Below the pieces are notes generated by a model. It was not told where the DNA came from. It saw only the letters and a list, made by a program, of their open reading frames with translations, and did no database searches. A DNA stretch of 64,000 bases from Megalonaias nervosa. Taxonomy: Eukaryota; Mollusca; Bivalvia; Unionida; Unionidae. Positions 32,379-44,189 of this stretch are shown in pieces; positions within the stretch are counted from its first letter, which is position 1, and the number at the start of each line of letters is the position of its first letter. The translations under genes and the position numbers were made by a program. The stretch spans positions 1 to 64,000 of the forward strand of contig JAECUM010001876.1 in assembly GCA_016617855.1 (NCBI GenBank), in the 5' to 3' direction.

Positions 32379-32445
32379 TAGTCCTATAGTATAAGACATC
32401 GACCCTGATATTTTATCAGGGCTGATGTCTTACATTGTAGGACTA
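32379..32445. repeat. Long imperfect hairpin, 31-bp arms
   Basis: Arms 32,379-32,409 and 32,415-32,445 pair over 31 positions with about five mismatches around a five-base loop ATTTT. The left arm contains TAAGACATCGACCCTGAT. It could fold as a precursor-type RNA hairpin if transcribed, or be the core of a tRNA-like short element, since GTCCTATAGTATAAGAC resembles an A box. Confidence 0.75.
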
Positions 32446-33461
32446 AAGGCAGGTTACTGGTCGTTGTTTTTAGGGTCTTGGTCCCCTGTAAGCTGCAATA
32501 GTGTTAGTGTATCAACTAAATATATGTGTACCATCTTTCCTTGATGGAGAAATTTGTTTCAAATACATTTGTTGTAATATATATTTTGTATAAAATTCCT
32601 ATTTTGATAGTTTGTATCTGGATATTCTTTTTCCAGATGATTTTATGGGTTCCATCCAAATAATAAGGAAGCAATTTATCATGCAGAATCATCAGGTTTA
32701 ATGATATTTATATTAATTGCTTTTTGGATGCAATAAATACACTGTAAAGAGAAGCATGGGAAAATGGAAATTGCCAGGTGATAAAATAATAAGGAAAATT
32801 TAAAAAATGATTTTTTGTAAGACTACACAAACTGAAATCAAGAATAAAAATAATTAAACTTTAGAAGAATTTGTTTTATGGTGTGAGCAAAAAGTGTGAG
32901 TAGAAGATACTGGTTAAAGGAAAGGGGACATCAGATCTAATCATTACTAGTTCAGGATGTAGTACAAAATTTTTTCCAGTACATGGCACTTTCATTGTGA
33001 CATCATAGTGTTTGACATTCAAAACATTTTTTACTGGATCATACCGCTTGGTAGGCCTTTTCTAAGTGTGTCCACATACTTCAGCTGTGATTTTGTTGGA
33101 TATGTTTCATGCGGTGGTTATATAACAATCTTGTGAGAAATATTGATTGATGAGCAGTGAAAATGAACTGAACATTAATTTGTTATCAGTGTGTGTCTGT
33201 AATGAAATTCACAAAACATGATGTATATAGCTGAAATAATAAGTACTGCATGCCTGTATGACCAGTATGACTGATACTTTAGATGAAGTGTGCCACTTTT
33301 CTATACAGTTGTCCAGGGCACTGAACTCCAAAGTGATAAGCTCAGTCACTATGTTAAGCTTAAATATTCCATTGATAATACTATTGATGTAGGATGTTGT
33401 TTCATACTGAAGTTTTCTATAACTAGTGTCTGTACTGCTTATTAGACAAGTCCAACTGCAG

Positions 33462-33520
33462 ACTGCACAGACCCAGATCTGCAATCACATAATGCACTGG
33501 CAGATCTGGGTCTGTGCAGT
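33462..33520. repeat. Perfect 21-bp inverted repeat with 17-base loop
   Basis: The left arm 33,462-33,482 and right arm 33,500-33,520 are exact reverse complements (arm begins ACTGCACAGACCCAGATC). The loop is AATCACATAATGCACTG. Perfect pairing without bulges is more typical of a recent foldback or small transposon than of an animal microRNA. No gene is seen near it. Confidence 0.9.
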
Positions 33521-34895
33521 TTGTTAGGAATGATCAGTAGAACAAAAACATAGACTCTGATCTGCTGGCAAATTATGCTATGTCTGATCAGGAACTTTGT
33601 TGTTTGCAGTTTGAGTGACTTAGAAGCAAACATATACAGTACTTAATCTTCATATTGGCATACCCTGTTGATCAATCTGGCCAATTATCCAACACAACAT
33701 TGTTCCACCCTCTGAGTGAATCTCAGAGCCAGTGAAGTAAATGTTATGTTCTTCACTAGCTGGCACATTTCTAGTTGTCTGCATCTATGACCAAGCAAGA
33801 AAAAAAATTATTTCCTATAGCAGGCTTGAAAATAAACTGGGTTGGTTGGTAGGCTTTTTTAATAAAATTTGTTTAATTTATGAATTTGTGGTTTGTGAAT
33901 TAATTCTGATAATCAAACTGAAGAACTTGGAAATATAACGAGTGGTCAGTACTAAAAACTGAAATGACCAAGAAATCCAAAACAGACATATGTAAAAATA
34001 TATGATAATATGGTTTGCTCAAAAATACTAGTCAGTGGGATTCTAGATGGTTTGGTTGAGTTATAGTAAATGCAGATTTTGTTGTTTAATTGGCCCAGGT
34101 GTAGTGCAGCTGCTGACTGGTAGGGTGTTGACCTATTGATGGCCAGTTCTGCAGTTTGCCCAGAATTATTAATCTGACAAAAATGTACATTTGGCTAATA
34201 TTTATGGTAAACAAAAGTAAGTATGATGCACAAAAATTCTGCCAGCTTAGCTATTTTTTGTGTGCACATTTTACCCACTGTTTGGTGCCTCAGATTTGAC
34301 ATGATTGGTCTGGTAGTCGTGCACACTGAAGAAATAACTTGACTTTGATCCTCTTTATTAACAATTATTACATTGAGTAATTACTGGTATTTATTAAGGT
34401 GTTTGATTACGGATGTACTGTGCCTTATGGGGAATTGGAATGCTACTAATCTTCATCAGATAATTCAACTTTACATACTAGATGCTTGAATTATTACAAG
34501 AAAGGACTATCCATCCTCTCATAAGGTTACAGTTGTTATCTTAAAAGCTATTTTGACATGTAAATCTTTTTCATAACATGGCAACACAATTTAACAATGA
34601 TTTAACTCCAGCTTCCAATATCCAGTCTTTGGTCTGTATCTGTAATCTTCATCTGACTAAATTCAGAATGACTCCTTATAAAACAACTTTTACATATGCT
34701 GTAGCAGTGTTGTGAAATATTGTTCCTAATTATATGAAACAAACACCAACATTCTATTCTCTTAAGAGCGTACTTCACAAATTTATTTTTCTGATTATGC
34801 CAGTTCTCAAGCAAATTGAGATACCTAACTTGTATACCTTCACCACCGAATTCTATCTCCCAAATCTACATGTCTAATGAATGTATATGTGTGTG
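33521..34895. other. Gene-free interval
   Basis: Only short unlikely frames (for example 33,741-33,938 plus, 34,602-34,814 minus) with no family resemblance. Host intergenic or intronic DNA. Confidence 0.5.
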
Positions 34896-34929
34896 TGTAG
34901 GTAGGTACATAGGTAGGTAGGTAGGTAGT
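34896..34929. repeat. (GTAG)n short tandem repeat
   Basis: GTGTGTGTAGGTAGGTACAT is followed by four GTAG-type units. The DNA from 34,930 to 36,147 to its right has no gene that I can see, only an (ATT)n run near 36,013-36,042. Confidence 0.85.
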
Positions 34930-36147
34930 GTTATGTATATGTAATTAAATTGTTTGTTTGTTAGTTTTAAATTTTTTTTATTTTTATTTTATTCCTTGTT
35001 ATTGTAATGATAACTTTGTCTACTGGATTTGATATTTTTTTTAGAAATTCAGTTCAGTTCTGTTTGACCTGATAAACAATCAGTAGTTGAAACATTGTAT
35101 CTATTTTCTGACCTAGATTCAGAAATTAGAGTTCTAGTAAACAACTGGTTTTATTATATTTTTTAATTCATTCGAAGAGTAAGATTCATTCAGTGGAATC
35201 AAGGCCATACCTAGAGTACATGATAATAGGCATGTAAATGTTTTTATGTTGTTCTAGAAAGGTGATCACCTGACTCTCATACGGGAATCTGTTTTGCATT
35301 TTAGATAGTCTTATCACTCATTGTTATAAGAAGAAATAGCCAGTTGGCCTTTAAACCTTTGAAGCTCAAAGGTGTTTTGTTGTGACCAGTTTGAGCTGAT
35401 ATTTTATTTTTTGGAATTGTTAATTCATTTCCCTGGAAATATATATAAGTCCTCCTTACAGAATTCTTGGACAAAGACATTTATCGAAATTTATTCGGAA
35501 TTCCAAGCTGGAATATTATTTTCTGTGATTCAACAAAGAACTGTTGACACATCAGTACAAAGCTGACTATCGAAGATGTCATTGCCTTCCATCTTGAATT
35601 TCATCGGGATTTGAACTGTGATTCATTTAGGAATTTTTATTGATAGGACTTATATTTTTTAATTCTTGGATTAATTTTGGATTTGATTTGTAAACCATAA
35701 GTCCTTTTTCTCATTTTTACCTTGTTTTTCTAGGGAAATAAATTATTTGTTAAATTTTACAAAGCTTGTTGGCTTCACTCTTTTCTTGTTACTTTTATAT
35801 GAGCCTAGACACGTAACAGTAGGTATATATGTATGTAAGTATGTATGTTTTATGATTACATGTGAATATGTCAGACACTGTAGTAAATATAGTTTTATTT
35901 GTACATATACATCACATTTATAGTTTTAATATTACTGAGGACTACAAGTAAGATTGGTTGATTGATTCAGATACAAATGTTTCATCCTAAGAAAATAAAG
36001 TTTTTGTTATTGTCATTATTATCATTATTATTATTATTATTATATGAAATACATAAAAGTGTTAAGTTTTCCTATTTCAGTTTGTGACTGCAATGTTCAT
36101 CTCATGAGAGCTGGATCCATCAGTGTTTATAATACATACATCTTGCT

Positions 36148-36718
36148 TTAGGTACATGAATCTTGGTTTCCTTCTACATGTGAAGATACACCAATCAAAG
36201 ACTTTAAGGTCTGGTTTGAGCTATGTGAATCTTGGTTCCCTTCATATGTGAAGATATTCCAACCAAAGGCTTTAAGACCTGGTCTTAGGTCTGTGAATCT
36301 TAATTCCCTTCTATATGTGAAGATATTCCAACCAAAGGCTTTAAGACCTGGTCTTAGGTCTGTGAATCTTAATTCCCTTCTATATGTGAAGATATTCCAA
36401 CCAAAGGCTTTAAGACCTGGTCTTAGGTCTGTGAATCTTGGTTCCCTTCTATATGTGAAGATATTCCAACCAAATGCTTTAAGACCTGGTCTTAAGTCTG
36501 TGAATCTTGGTTCCCTTCTATATGTAAAGATATTCCAACCAAAGACTTTAAGGTCTGGTCTTAGGTCTGTGAACCTTGGTTCCCTTCTAGTTGTGAAGAT
36601 ATTCCAACCAAAGGCTTTAAGACCTGGTTTTAGGTATGCAAATCTTGGCTCCATTCTGCATGTGAAGATATACCAACCAAAGACTATAACATTTGGTCTT
36701 CAGTTGATGAGGGGTTAA
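36148..36718. repeat. 69-bp minisatellite, about eight copies, open on both strands
   Basis: The unit contains ATTCCAACCAAAGGCTTTAA, then GACCTGGTCTTAGGTCTGTG, AATCTTGGTTCCCTTCTATA and TGTGAAGAT. Because 69 is divisible by three, it leaves long frames open on both strands (23-residue repeats such as KIFQPKALRPGLRSVNL). The inner copies are nearly identical and the outer ones diverged. I regard the frames as a by-product of repetition. Confidence 0.93.
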
Positions 36719-37529
36719 TCTGTCTTCAGTGTCATTCATTAAGAGACGAATGGATTACTTTTTATGGGTATCACTCAACTTCAGAATGTAATATATTATT
36801 TTATAAGCATTAAATTTATATTTTGTATATTAGTCGATAATTAAAAAAGTGTTTTTAACGGTACATTTATCATTGTAATTCTAAAACCTTGAAGTTAATT
36901 TCTTACAGCTTTTAAGGATATTCAAAAATGTTTCTATTTTTTTTTATTGTAACGAACTTTAATTTGAGAAAATGGGGACATTACTGAGACTTACAATCAA
37001 AAATATTTAAAGAAATCCCTCTAAATCTATAATCAGACAACAACAATTAAAGTTCAATAATTTGGTAATTGTTTTCATTAGAACATGTTCCAAGTAGAGC
37101 ACATTGATTAACACAAATATGTGTGGTTTTGTCTATCATACTGTTTATTGCTTTTCTCCTTTAGGTTCTCATTAATTAGGTCTAACCACCGTAAGTGGCT
37201 GGGCTCTGACTCTATGGATGACAATTTCTAATGAGTAAAGGTCTATAATCAGGATAGTATATCTATGCAACAAACAGAATAATAATAATGATAATATTAA
37301 AAATAATAAAAAGATGGATTTAATAACAGATACAACTTTTTTTCAATTAATGCTGTCTAAAACATGGGAAATTGCACTATTTTCTTAATTGTGCATTTTT
37401 ATAACAAATAAAATAACATGTAATTCCCATTCTAAATTAAAAGGAGATGGAATTCACAAGCAGGGTCCTCATTCTCAAGTTCTGGGTGCACTAAGAATAG
37501 CCGATGCTTTGCCATTTATTTTTTACAGT
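36719..37529. other. Gene-free interval
   Basis: AT-rich DNA with poly-T and poly-A tracts and no protein-like frame. Confidence 0.5.
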
Positions 37530-37587
37530 CATCATCATCAACACCACCACCACCACCATCACCACCACCATCATCATCATCATCACT
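37530..37587. repeat. (CAT/CAC)n microsatellite
   Basis: CATCATCATCAACACCACCA and then repeated CAC and CAT triplets. It would read as poly-His by chance in one frame (37,389-37,625). Confidence 0.95.
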
Positions 37588-37829
37588 GGTATTTCCCAAT
37601 ACAGAATATATCACCATTCAAATAAACAACAGAATTAAATTAAACAATATAACAAGACAATTGTTTAGTTTTTTTACTTTCATCATGTTTATATTTAAGT
37701 CCGTACAAAACAGTTAGAATATTTTATGGTCCATTACTGTCATTTCTTTTATATTACAGTATTTCCTCAAATTACTAAAAGTGATGATTTTAAATCATAC
37801 TTAGAATGGTGATTCCTCACTTGAGATTT

Positions 37830-37898
37830 ATACACATACATACATACATACATACATACATACATACATACAGCATGCATGCATGCATACATACATAT
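37830..37898. repeat. (ACAT)n/(GCAT)n microsatellite
   Basis: About eleven ACAT units followed by CAGCATGCATGCATGCATAC and ACATAC units. The interval 37,899-38,690 that follows shows no gene. Confidence 0.95.
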
Positions 37899-38689
37899 AT
37901 TTGGTACCATGGTATAGCCTACCTTACTGTATAATTCAAGTAGCGTTCCATTAATGTACTGCAACAGTGCCCCTGTATATTATATTAAGGTCAATGAATA
38001 ACAAAAGCAAGAACAAACAGTACAAAAATGTATATTTTAAAATTTGTATTCAACAAAACCAATAATCAGTACTATATGTACAAAGTGATTATTTCCTATT
38101 CCATTACTTAAATTTTTTTTTACATCATTGTATTTGTATCTCCATTACTGTACCTTACTGTTCATTACTGTACATTACTTTGTTTTTCCAGACCACTAAA
38201 CCTTAATTTAGTCCACTGGCTGGCACTGCACCTGTGCTGTATCTAGCAGTAGACAGTTTGACTTACATGCGCATGCGAGTCAAGAAGTTGCAGTGTTTCT
38301 TTTATGGTACTGATCTTGAAATTAATGCTGTGGGTTGAAAAGTGTTGTGTCAAACAATCAGCAAGATTCATTACAGGATATGCTGGTTTGAAGGTTGAGA
38401 AGTCATAGGAAATTTAAGTACAACACAGTGTTCTACAGCAGTAGAATATCTGAGCTTTTATGAACATGGGGTCTAAGGTTTATATAGGTGTACAATTGAT
38501 GCAAAAATGTGGCCAGCCTAGAGTCTCTGTTGGGTTCTCCCAAGCCATCTAGTACCTGTACAGCATGGAAAATCAGAGATCCTTGACTAAATTGTCACAT
38601 GCAGTAACTTTTCTCAACCAGTACAATTCAGACATTTGGTCTGTTTTTATTACCTTTGGTTTCTTGGCTCAGAAACCTAGTACAGTAAC

Positions 38690-39330
38690 AATACCAGTCA
38701 TGTCATATAATATGCTAATGGACAAGTGAAGGAGTACAATGCCAGGGGGTGGCACACTTGCCCCTGCAGTCATGTCATATAATATGCTACTGGATAAGAG
38801 AAGGATTACATTGCCAGTGGGTGGCACACTTGCCCTTGCAGTCATGTCATAATACGCTAATAGACAAGTGAAAGAATAAAATGCCAGTGGGTGGCACACA
38901 TGCCCTTGCAGTCATGCCATAAAATATGCTATTGGATAAGTGAAGGATCATTTCAATGGCAGTGGATGGCACTTTTACCCTTGCAGTCATGTCATTTAAT
39001 ATGCTAATGGATAAGTGATGGAGTACATTTCCAGTAGGTGGAACACTTGCCCTTGCAGTCATGTCATTTTATATGCTAATGGACAATTTATGGAGTACAT
39101 TGCCCTTGCAGTCATGTCATTTAGTATGGTAATGGACAAATTAAGGAGTACAGTGCCCATGGGTGGCACACTTGCCCTTGCAGTCACATTATATAATATG
39201 CTAATGGAAAAGTATGGAAGTACAGTGTCAGTGGGTGGCACACATGCCCATGCAGTCATGTCATATAATATGCTAATTAACAAGTGAAGGAGTACAATGC
39301 CAGTGGCTGGCATGCTTGCCCTGGCAGTGG
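38690..39330. repeat. About 72-bp minisatellite, nine copies
   Basis: Copies of CAGTCATGTCATATAATATG, then CTAATGGACAAGTGAAGGAG, TACAATGCCAGTGGGTGGCA and CACTTGCCCTTG begin at about 38,694, 38,768, 38,840, 38,911, 38,985, 39,057, 39,107, 39,180 and 39,255. One copy (39,057) is shortened to 50 bp. Diverged, so old. It ends 390 bp upstream of the KCTD-like exon. Confidence 0.92.
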
Positions 39331-39717
39331 ACCTGGTCCTGTATTTTCTTTAACATCCAGTTATTTTTTCAAACAGTTTTTAATCAGTAGATTTGTTTGC
39401 TTTTTCAAGCTTCCAGGTTTTAACTTGTATAGCATAGTTGATGTCCTTTATTGTGGTGACCATAGCTCCTGTTAGAGCAACAAGTTGTTCTCCATCACTG
39501 TTTTAATTTTTTCTGACATTGCTGGCCATGACAGAGACCAAAACATGCAGTGACAAATACAGTTGATGACAACACAGACAGTAATAGAAAGTGGCAGAGT
39601 ACAACTTGTTGGTATATGCCTTTGTCATTCAGGATCTTTTGATGTCAAGACTATTGGTGACAATATAGCAGGCATGACCCTTGTTAATTATCCATCCTGC
39701 AATTTTTTTTTTTTCAG

Positions 39718-40491
39718 TTGCCAAAGGTTATCAGCTTGAATGTTGGGGGTAGAACTTTTGCCACTCGACTGTCCACATTGCAGAAGTATCCTGACTCCAT
39801 GCTTGCTGCAATGTTCAGTGGTCGTCATGAACTGGACAAGGATGACAGGGGCAGTTACTTCATTGATCGAGATGGAACTTACTTTGAGTACATCCTCAAC
39901 TTCCTTAGAAATGAAGATGATGTACCACCATTCAGTGTGACAGAGGAAGTTTTAAAAGAGGCTGTTTACTATTGTATTCAGCCTCTAGTCGACATTTTGC
40001 AGTCCTCTCCAATCATTTTTGCTGAACGTGTAGTGCGTGAAAATCTTCGACAGAAGTTGGAGAACTACCATGATATTAAGAACCACATTGTTCGGCTTGC
40101 ACATAAGGAAGCAGAAGAGGATCATACCATCATATCTGTAGTAAAGCTAATTACACTTCAGAACGTGCAAATTCAAAGGGACCTACTGGTGTCAAAACAA
40201 ATGTTCAACCAATATTATAGAAATTATGATATATATAACTCCTTTGAGGAATGCTTTGGAAAGTATTATGTGAAGGTTCCTTTTGAAGCCCTTAAGGAAG
40301 ATCCAGATTTGGAAATGGACCAAATTGCTGGCTGTCTGGTGCATGATATTAAACGGCTGAGTTACAATGTATCTCTAGTCAATGAGTCTGTTGGTAAATA
40401 TAAGGCTGTTAAACTCAGTGATAATGAGTTTTATGTGTGTATGTTACACCATAATTTTACTTTTGATTGGCTGAATGAATTTTCAGTTTGA
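39718..40491 (+). CDS. KCTD7/14-like BTB (T1) protein, last coding exon
   Basis: A 257-residue frame follows a strong 3' splice site (T-rich tract then CAG at 39,717), so it begins as an exon and not with its own ATG. The N-terminal BTB/T1 domain is clear: VISLNVGGRTFATRLSTLQK, YPDSMLAAMFSGRHELDKDD, GSYFIDRDGTYFEYILNFLR. It resembles KCTD7/KCTD14-type proteins, adaptors that link Cullin-3 ubiquitin ligase to targets. The rest (residues 95-257) is a helical and mixed C-terminal domain without a clear name. The upstream exon or exons are not identified. It appears to be the only host-type gene segment of good quality in the window. Confidence 0.85.
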   Translation: MPKVISLNVGGRTFATRLSTLQKYPDSMLAAMFSGRHELDKDDRGSYFIDRDGTYFEYILNFLRNEDDVPPFSVTEEVLKEAVYYCIQPLVDILQSSPIIFAERVVRENLRQKLENYHDIKNHIVRLAHKEAEEDHTIISVVKLITLQNVQIQRDLLVSKQMFNQYYRNYDIYNSFEECFGKYYVKVPFEALKEDPDLEMDQIAGCLVHDIKRLSYNVSLVNESVGKYKAVKLSDNEFYVCMLHHNFTFDWLNEFSV

Positions 40492-41816
40492 ATTTCATAA
40501 AGTAAATTAGTAAATGTTGGAAAATAAAAATATTCATTGTCATATTTTTTAGGTACAGTTCTATGTATCATGTTTACATTTTGTATTGTCTCTAATTTCT
40601 TGTACTTGCTAGACTTTCATACATCATCAGTTATATTTTGGTTCCCAGATTTTTAATCCTAAGAACCTTTTTTTTTATGAATATTTTTAAAATTGTTGGT
40701 ACCTGTTTTTCTATAATTATGTGTACACCTGAATTAGTAAGTAACAAATAGCATATGAAAGACTACAGACAATACAGTATACTGTATTTTATGTAATACC
40801 TATGCATGTCATAAGAAGCACACATCCTTATTTGGTTAAAACTCATCAAGCATAACCAGTGCTGACCACTTGTGTCTCATTTCAGCATGTATTGTCCCCC
40901 TTTTCTCCACAGATGAGTTGGAGAACTACCATGATGTTAAGAACCACATTGTTCAGCTTGCACATAAGGAAGCAGAAAAGGATCATACCATTATATCTGC
41001 AGTAAAGCTAATTACATTTATGAACCAGCCAATCCCAAGGGACCTACAGGTGTCAAAACAAATGTATAAACAATATTACAGAAAGTTTACAATATATGAC
41101 TCCTTTGAGGAATGCTTTGGGAAGTATTATGTGAAGGGTCCTTATGAAGCACTTAAGGAACATCCAGATTTGGTAATGAACCATATTGCTGGCTGTCTGG
41201 TGCAGGATATTAAACGTCTGAGTTACAATGTATCTCTAGTCGGTGAGAAGTCAAAGGATGATGGTAAATATAAGACTGTTAAACTCAGTGATAATGAGTT
41301 TTATGTGTGTATGTCATGCCATAATTTTACTTTTGATTGGTTGAAATGAATCTTCAGTTTGCATTTCATAAAGTAAATTAGTAAATGTTGGCAAATAAAA
41401 ATATTCATTGTCATATTTTTTAGGTTCAGTTCTATGTATCATGTTTACATTTTGTATTGTTTCAAATTTCCTGTACTTGCTAAACTTTAATACACCATCA
41501 ATTATATTTTGGTTCCCAGATTTTTTATACTAAGAACCTTTTATTTATGAAAATCGTTTATTTATGAAAATCGTTTATTTATGAAAATTGTTAAAATTGT
41601 TGGTACCTCTTTTTCTATAATTATGTGTACACCTGAATTAATATGTAACAAATAGGGTATTAAAGACTACAGACAATACAGTATACCATATTTTATGTAA
41701 TACCTATGCATGTCATAATAAGCACACATCCTATGTGGTTAAAACGCATCAAGCATAACCAGTACTGACCACTTGTGTCTCATTTCAGCATATATTGTCC
41801 CCCTTTTCTCCACAGT
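40055..41816 (+). repeat. Tandem duplication of the exon's 3' half with its downstream flank
   Basis: The segment from about 40,055 to 40,912 (starting AGTTGGAGAACTACCATGAT) is repeated from about 40,915 to 41,816, including the non-coding tail (GTAAATGTTGG, AAATAAAAATATTCATTG, TAATTATGTGTACACC). Identity is about nine tenths. A further partial copy of the boundary motif (CCCCCTTTTCTCCACAG) lies at 41,800-41,816. Three 17-bp units TTTATTTATGAAAATCG occur near 41,536-41,585. Confidence 0.88.
40912..41349 (+). CDS. Duplicated exon of the KCTD-like gene, possible alternative or pseudo exon
   Basis: After the splice acceptor TTTTCTCCACAG (ending 40,911) the frame continues DELENYHDVKNHIVQLAHKE and runs to WLK at 41,349, parallel to residues about 114-250 of the upstream exon but without the BTB part. 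It differs at scattered residues and adds a few in VGEKSKDDGKYK. The frame is open, so it could be a second 3' exon spliced to an upstream exon, or a recent dead copy. RNA data would decide. Confidence 0.6.
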   Translation, partial: DELENYHDVKNHIVQLAHKEAEKDHTIISAVKLITFMNQPIPRDLQVSKQMYKQYYRKFTIYDSFEECFGKYYVKGPYEALKEHPDLVMNHIAGCLVQDIKRLSYNVSLVGEKSKDDGKYKTVKLSDNEFYVCMSCHNFTFDWLK

Positions 41817-43000
41817 TTTGCTTCTGTGGCAGACCTCCAAAACCATTTAAGATATATTTATGAAACTGGTTGCACATATTATACCAGCTATACTGTATAA
41901 ACATGCCGTTTGCTATGCACAGTTCTCGGATTTAATATTTATAATGGTGTTGCACATATGCCTGTTCATTACCCATCCACTAGTCCCACTTTTTTCGTCA
42001 GCAAAACTCTTGATGCCTATCACTTTCTGTATACTTTATGAATGTGAAGCATCCTATATATGAAGTCTTTGAAAGATCATTGTTCCCTAGCACATATTTT
42101 GATGAGGTGAGGAATGTAGATGATACTACCCTTTTTTATCTCCCTGATATATAACATGGGGGTGGATCCATCTGTCTATCTGTCAATAAATATATTTGCT
42201 TCTGGGTCATAACTCTCTCCAGACTTACTTAGCTTGGTACACATTTCAAGCAAGTTGTGTTGTGATGCCTTTTGTTATTAAAATTTGCAATAGTGATCAA
42301 AGTGTAGCATAAGTAGTGTAAAAAATGGGAATGATGGACCTTAAATTACTTTCAGTAGGAATATTTGTTTGGTGGAGACCAGTGGGATATACCATCTGTG
42401 TATGTTACAACAGTGCCCATTAACATTATGACTTTAACTCTGCCTTTTTTATTGATGATATAGACATAAATTTGTTTCTGCCCATGTTTCACAACCAAGA
42501 GATGAGAAAACAAAATAATTTCCAGACTCACGACCCCAATAAAACATTGTCCAAGCATCATGATTCCACCATTTTTTCTCTACTGATTGAATATGTTCTT
42601 ACTAAGAAAGTACCCACTAATGCCACAGGCTCTATGAATGCTGGAGCGTGGATATAAGAACTGGCGTAACAGCAAAAGCATGAGCACAGCACCATCACAT
42701 AAGAAATGTAAGCGTGAAGTAAAGCTAAGTTAAGAATAAGCCCCATTTTATATTTACAAATTCAAAGCCTCTGCTATAAAGATAAGAGAAACAAATTATG
42801 GACTTAAGGTTAAATAAAAAAACAAAACAATCTGTGTACCTTACCCTACAACTCAGCTTAATGCTTCAGTTAATAAAGGAGGTACACAAATATTTAATGA
42901 GATAAAACCATACAACCAGAAGCTATTTTACCATACAAGCCATTAAATATTTTTGATAATTTTGCTTTAGAATTTGACAAAGGTGAATAAATAAATAGTG
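41817..43000. other. Gene-free interval
   Basis: No protein-like frame. Ordinary AT-rich flank right of the exon duplication. Confidence 0.5.
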
Positions 43001-44189
43001 TGATATGAAGTGCTAGTAAAATCAACTTTACTGTGAAGGAAGCTACTTCAACATCTGGGTGTGGAATACCTTACTGGCACTTAATAGACTAAAGCCTACT
43101 TAGTAAGGAGTTAGTAAAGTTTCACATGATCTGTTGTCAAATATGAAAACTGTTATGTGAATGTTCAGTCCCATTACCTCATAATCAGACTTTTTATCTA
43201 ATAAACTACAACACAGATCTAAAAAAATTTGATAGAATATGTAACAGCTTTAAAATTCCTCCTCATCCTGACTGGAGATAGATCAGTGGAAAAAAGAACA
43301 TAAAATAGCACATCAGGCTTTTGTATATCATGAAGAAATTAATCAAACATTTACAATGGATGAAAAAATAGCATGTCTTAATTCTGAAGATAGCATAGGA
43401 TTAACTGAAGAGGAATCTCTAGATTAAATGAAAGTGTTATATCTGGTGTGATGTGAAATTTTGGTATACAGGTACAAAATAGAACATCTATTATGCAGTT
43501 CCCGTTTTCCACTGTAAAAGACACTGCAGAAAAGTTATTTCAAATATTAATGTTTGGTGAACAACAACTAAACTGTGCTGTTGGTGGGTGATGGTATATT
43601 TTTGTTAGCTAGTGATATGGTAATGGAAACGGCATTATTGGTTCCACAACAATTTGAAAAGGTCATCCAGTGATTTACAGTAGGAATAAACACAGTTATA
43701 AACAGTGACATGATAAAGAATATAGTACCAGCAACTGGTTAAGAGGCCAAAAAAAAAAGAAACCAAAAGAAGAGAATGTGGGTAAGAATTATGTAGACAA
43801 CACTGATGCAAATAGAAACAAATGTCTTGTAAACAGGATGTCAGGATCCACATTCACACATGCTTTAAATTATGCTGGCACAATTTACTTTGTTCAGATA
43901 GTTATTTACTTCTCTTGTAAACCTTTTGAACTTTGTTATTTACCAACTGTAGGCTGCTTGAGACAATTACAAACTAGAGAAAGAACAAGCTGTTTAAAGC
44001 AAGAAGGAGAAAAATGGCATTTAAGACAAACACACACACACACACATTTGCAGACTTTTAGAGCTAGCTTATTACAATATGATACCAGCAGATGATACGG
44101 TTGCTTCTTTGGCAACTTCTTTGCTGGATTAAGTAATAATACGTATTGTGCTTTGTTTTACTTGTCATGAAATGAATATCTGGGCCTTC
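43001..44189. other. Interval with only weak coding hints
   Basis: Scattered words such as FDRICNSFKIPPHPDW (about 43,230) and FPFSTVKDTAEKLFQILMFG (about 43,500) could be very old coding sequence, but stops are too frequent to call a gene. A (CA)n run lies near 44,031-44,045. Confidence 0.3.

Noticed and set aside
36248..36718. Open frame of 156 codons with 23-residue repeats
   Set aside because: It is produced by the 69-bp minisatellite, and the opposite strand is equally open. No other evidence of coding.
37389..37625. Poly-histidine-containing frame
   Set aside because: Caused by the CAT/CAC triplet repeat; no gene context.
37767..37964. Frame with CMYVCMYVCMY repeats
   Set aside because: Caused by the ACAT microsatellite.
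38669..39313. Several overlapping frames on both strands
   Set aside because: They are shadows of the 72-bp minisatellite.
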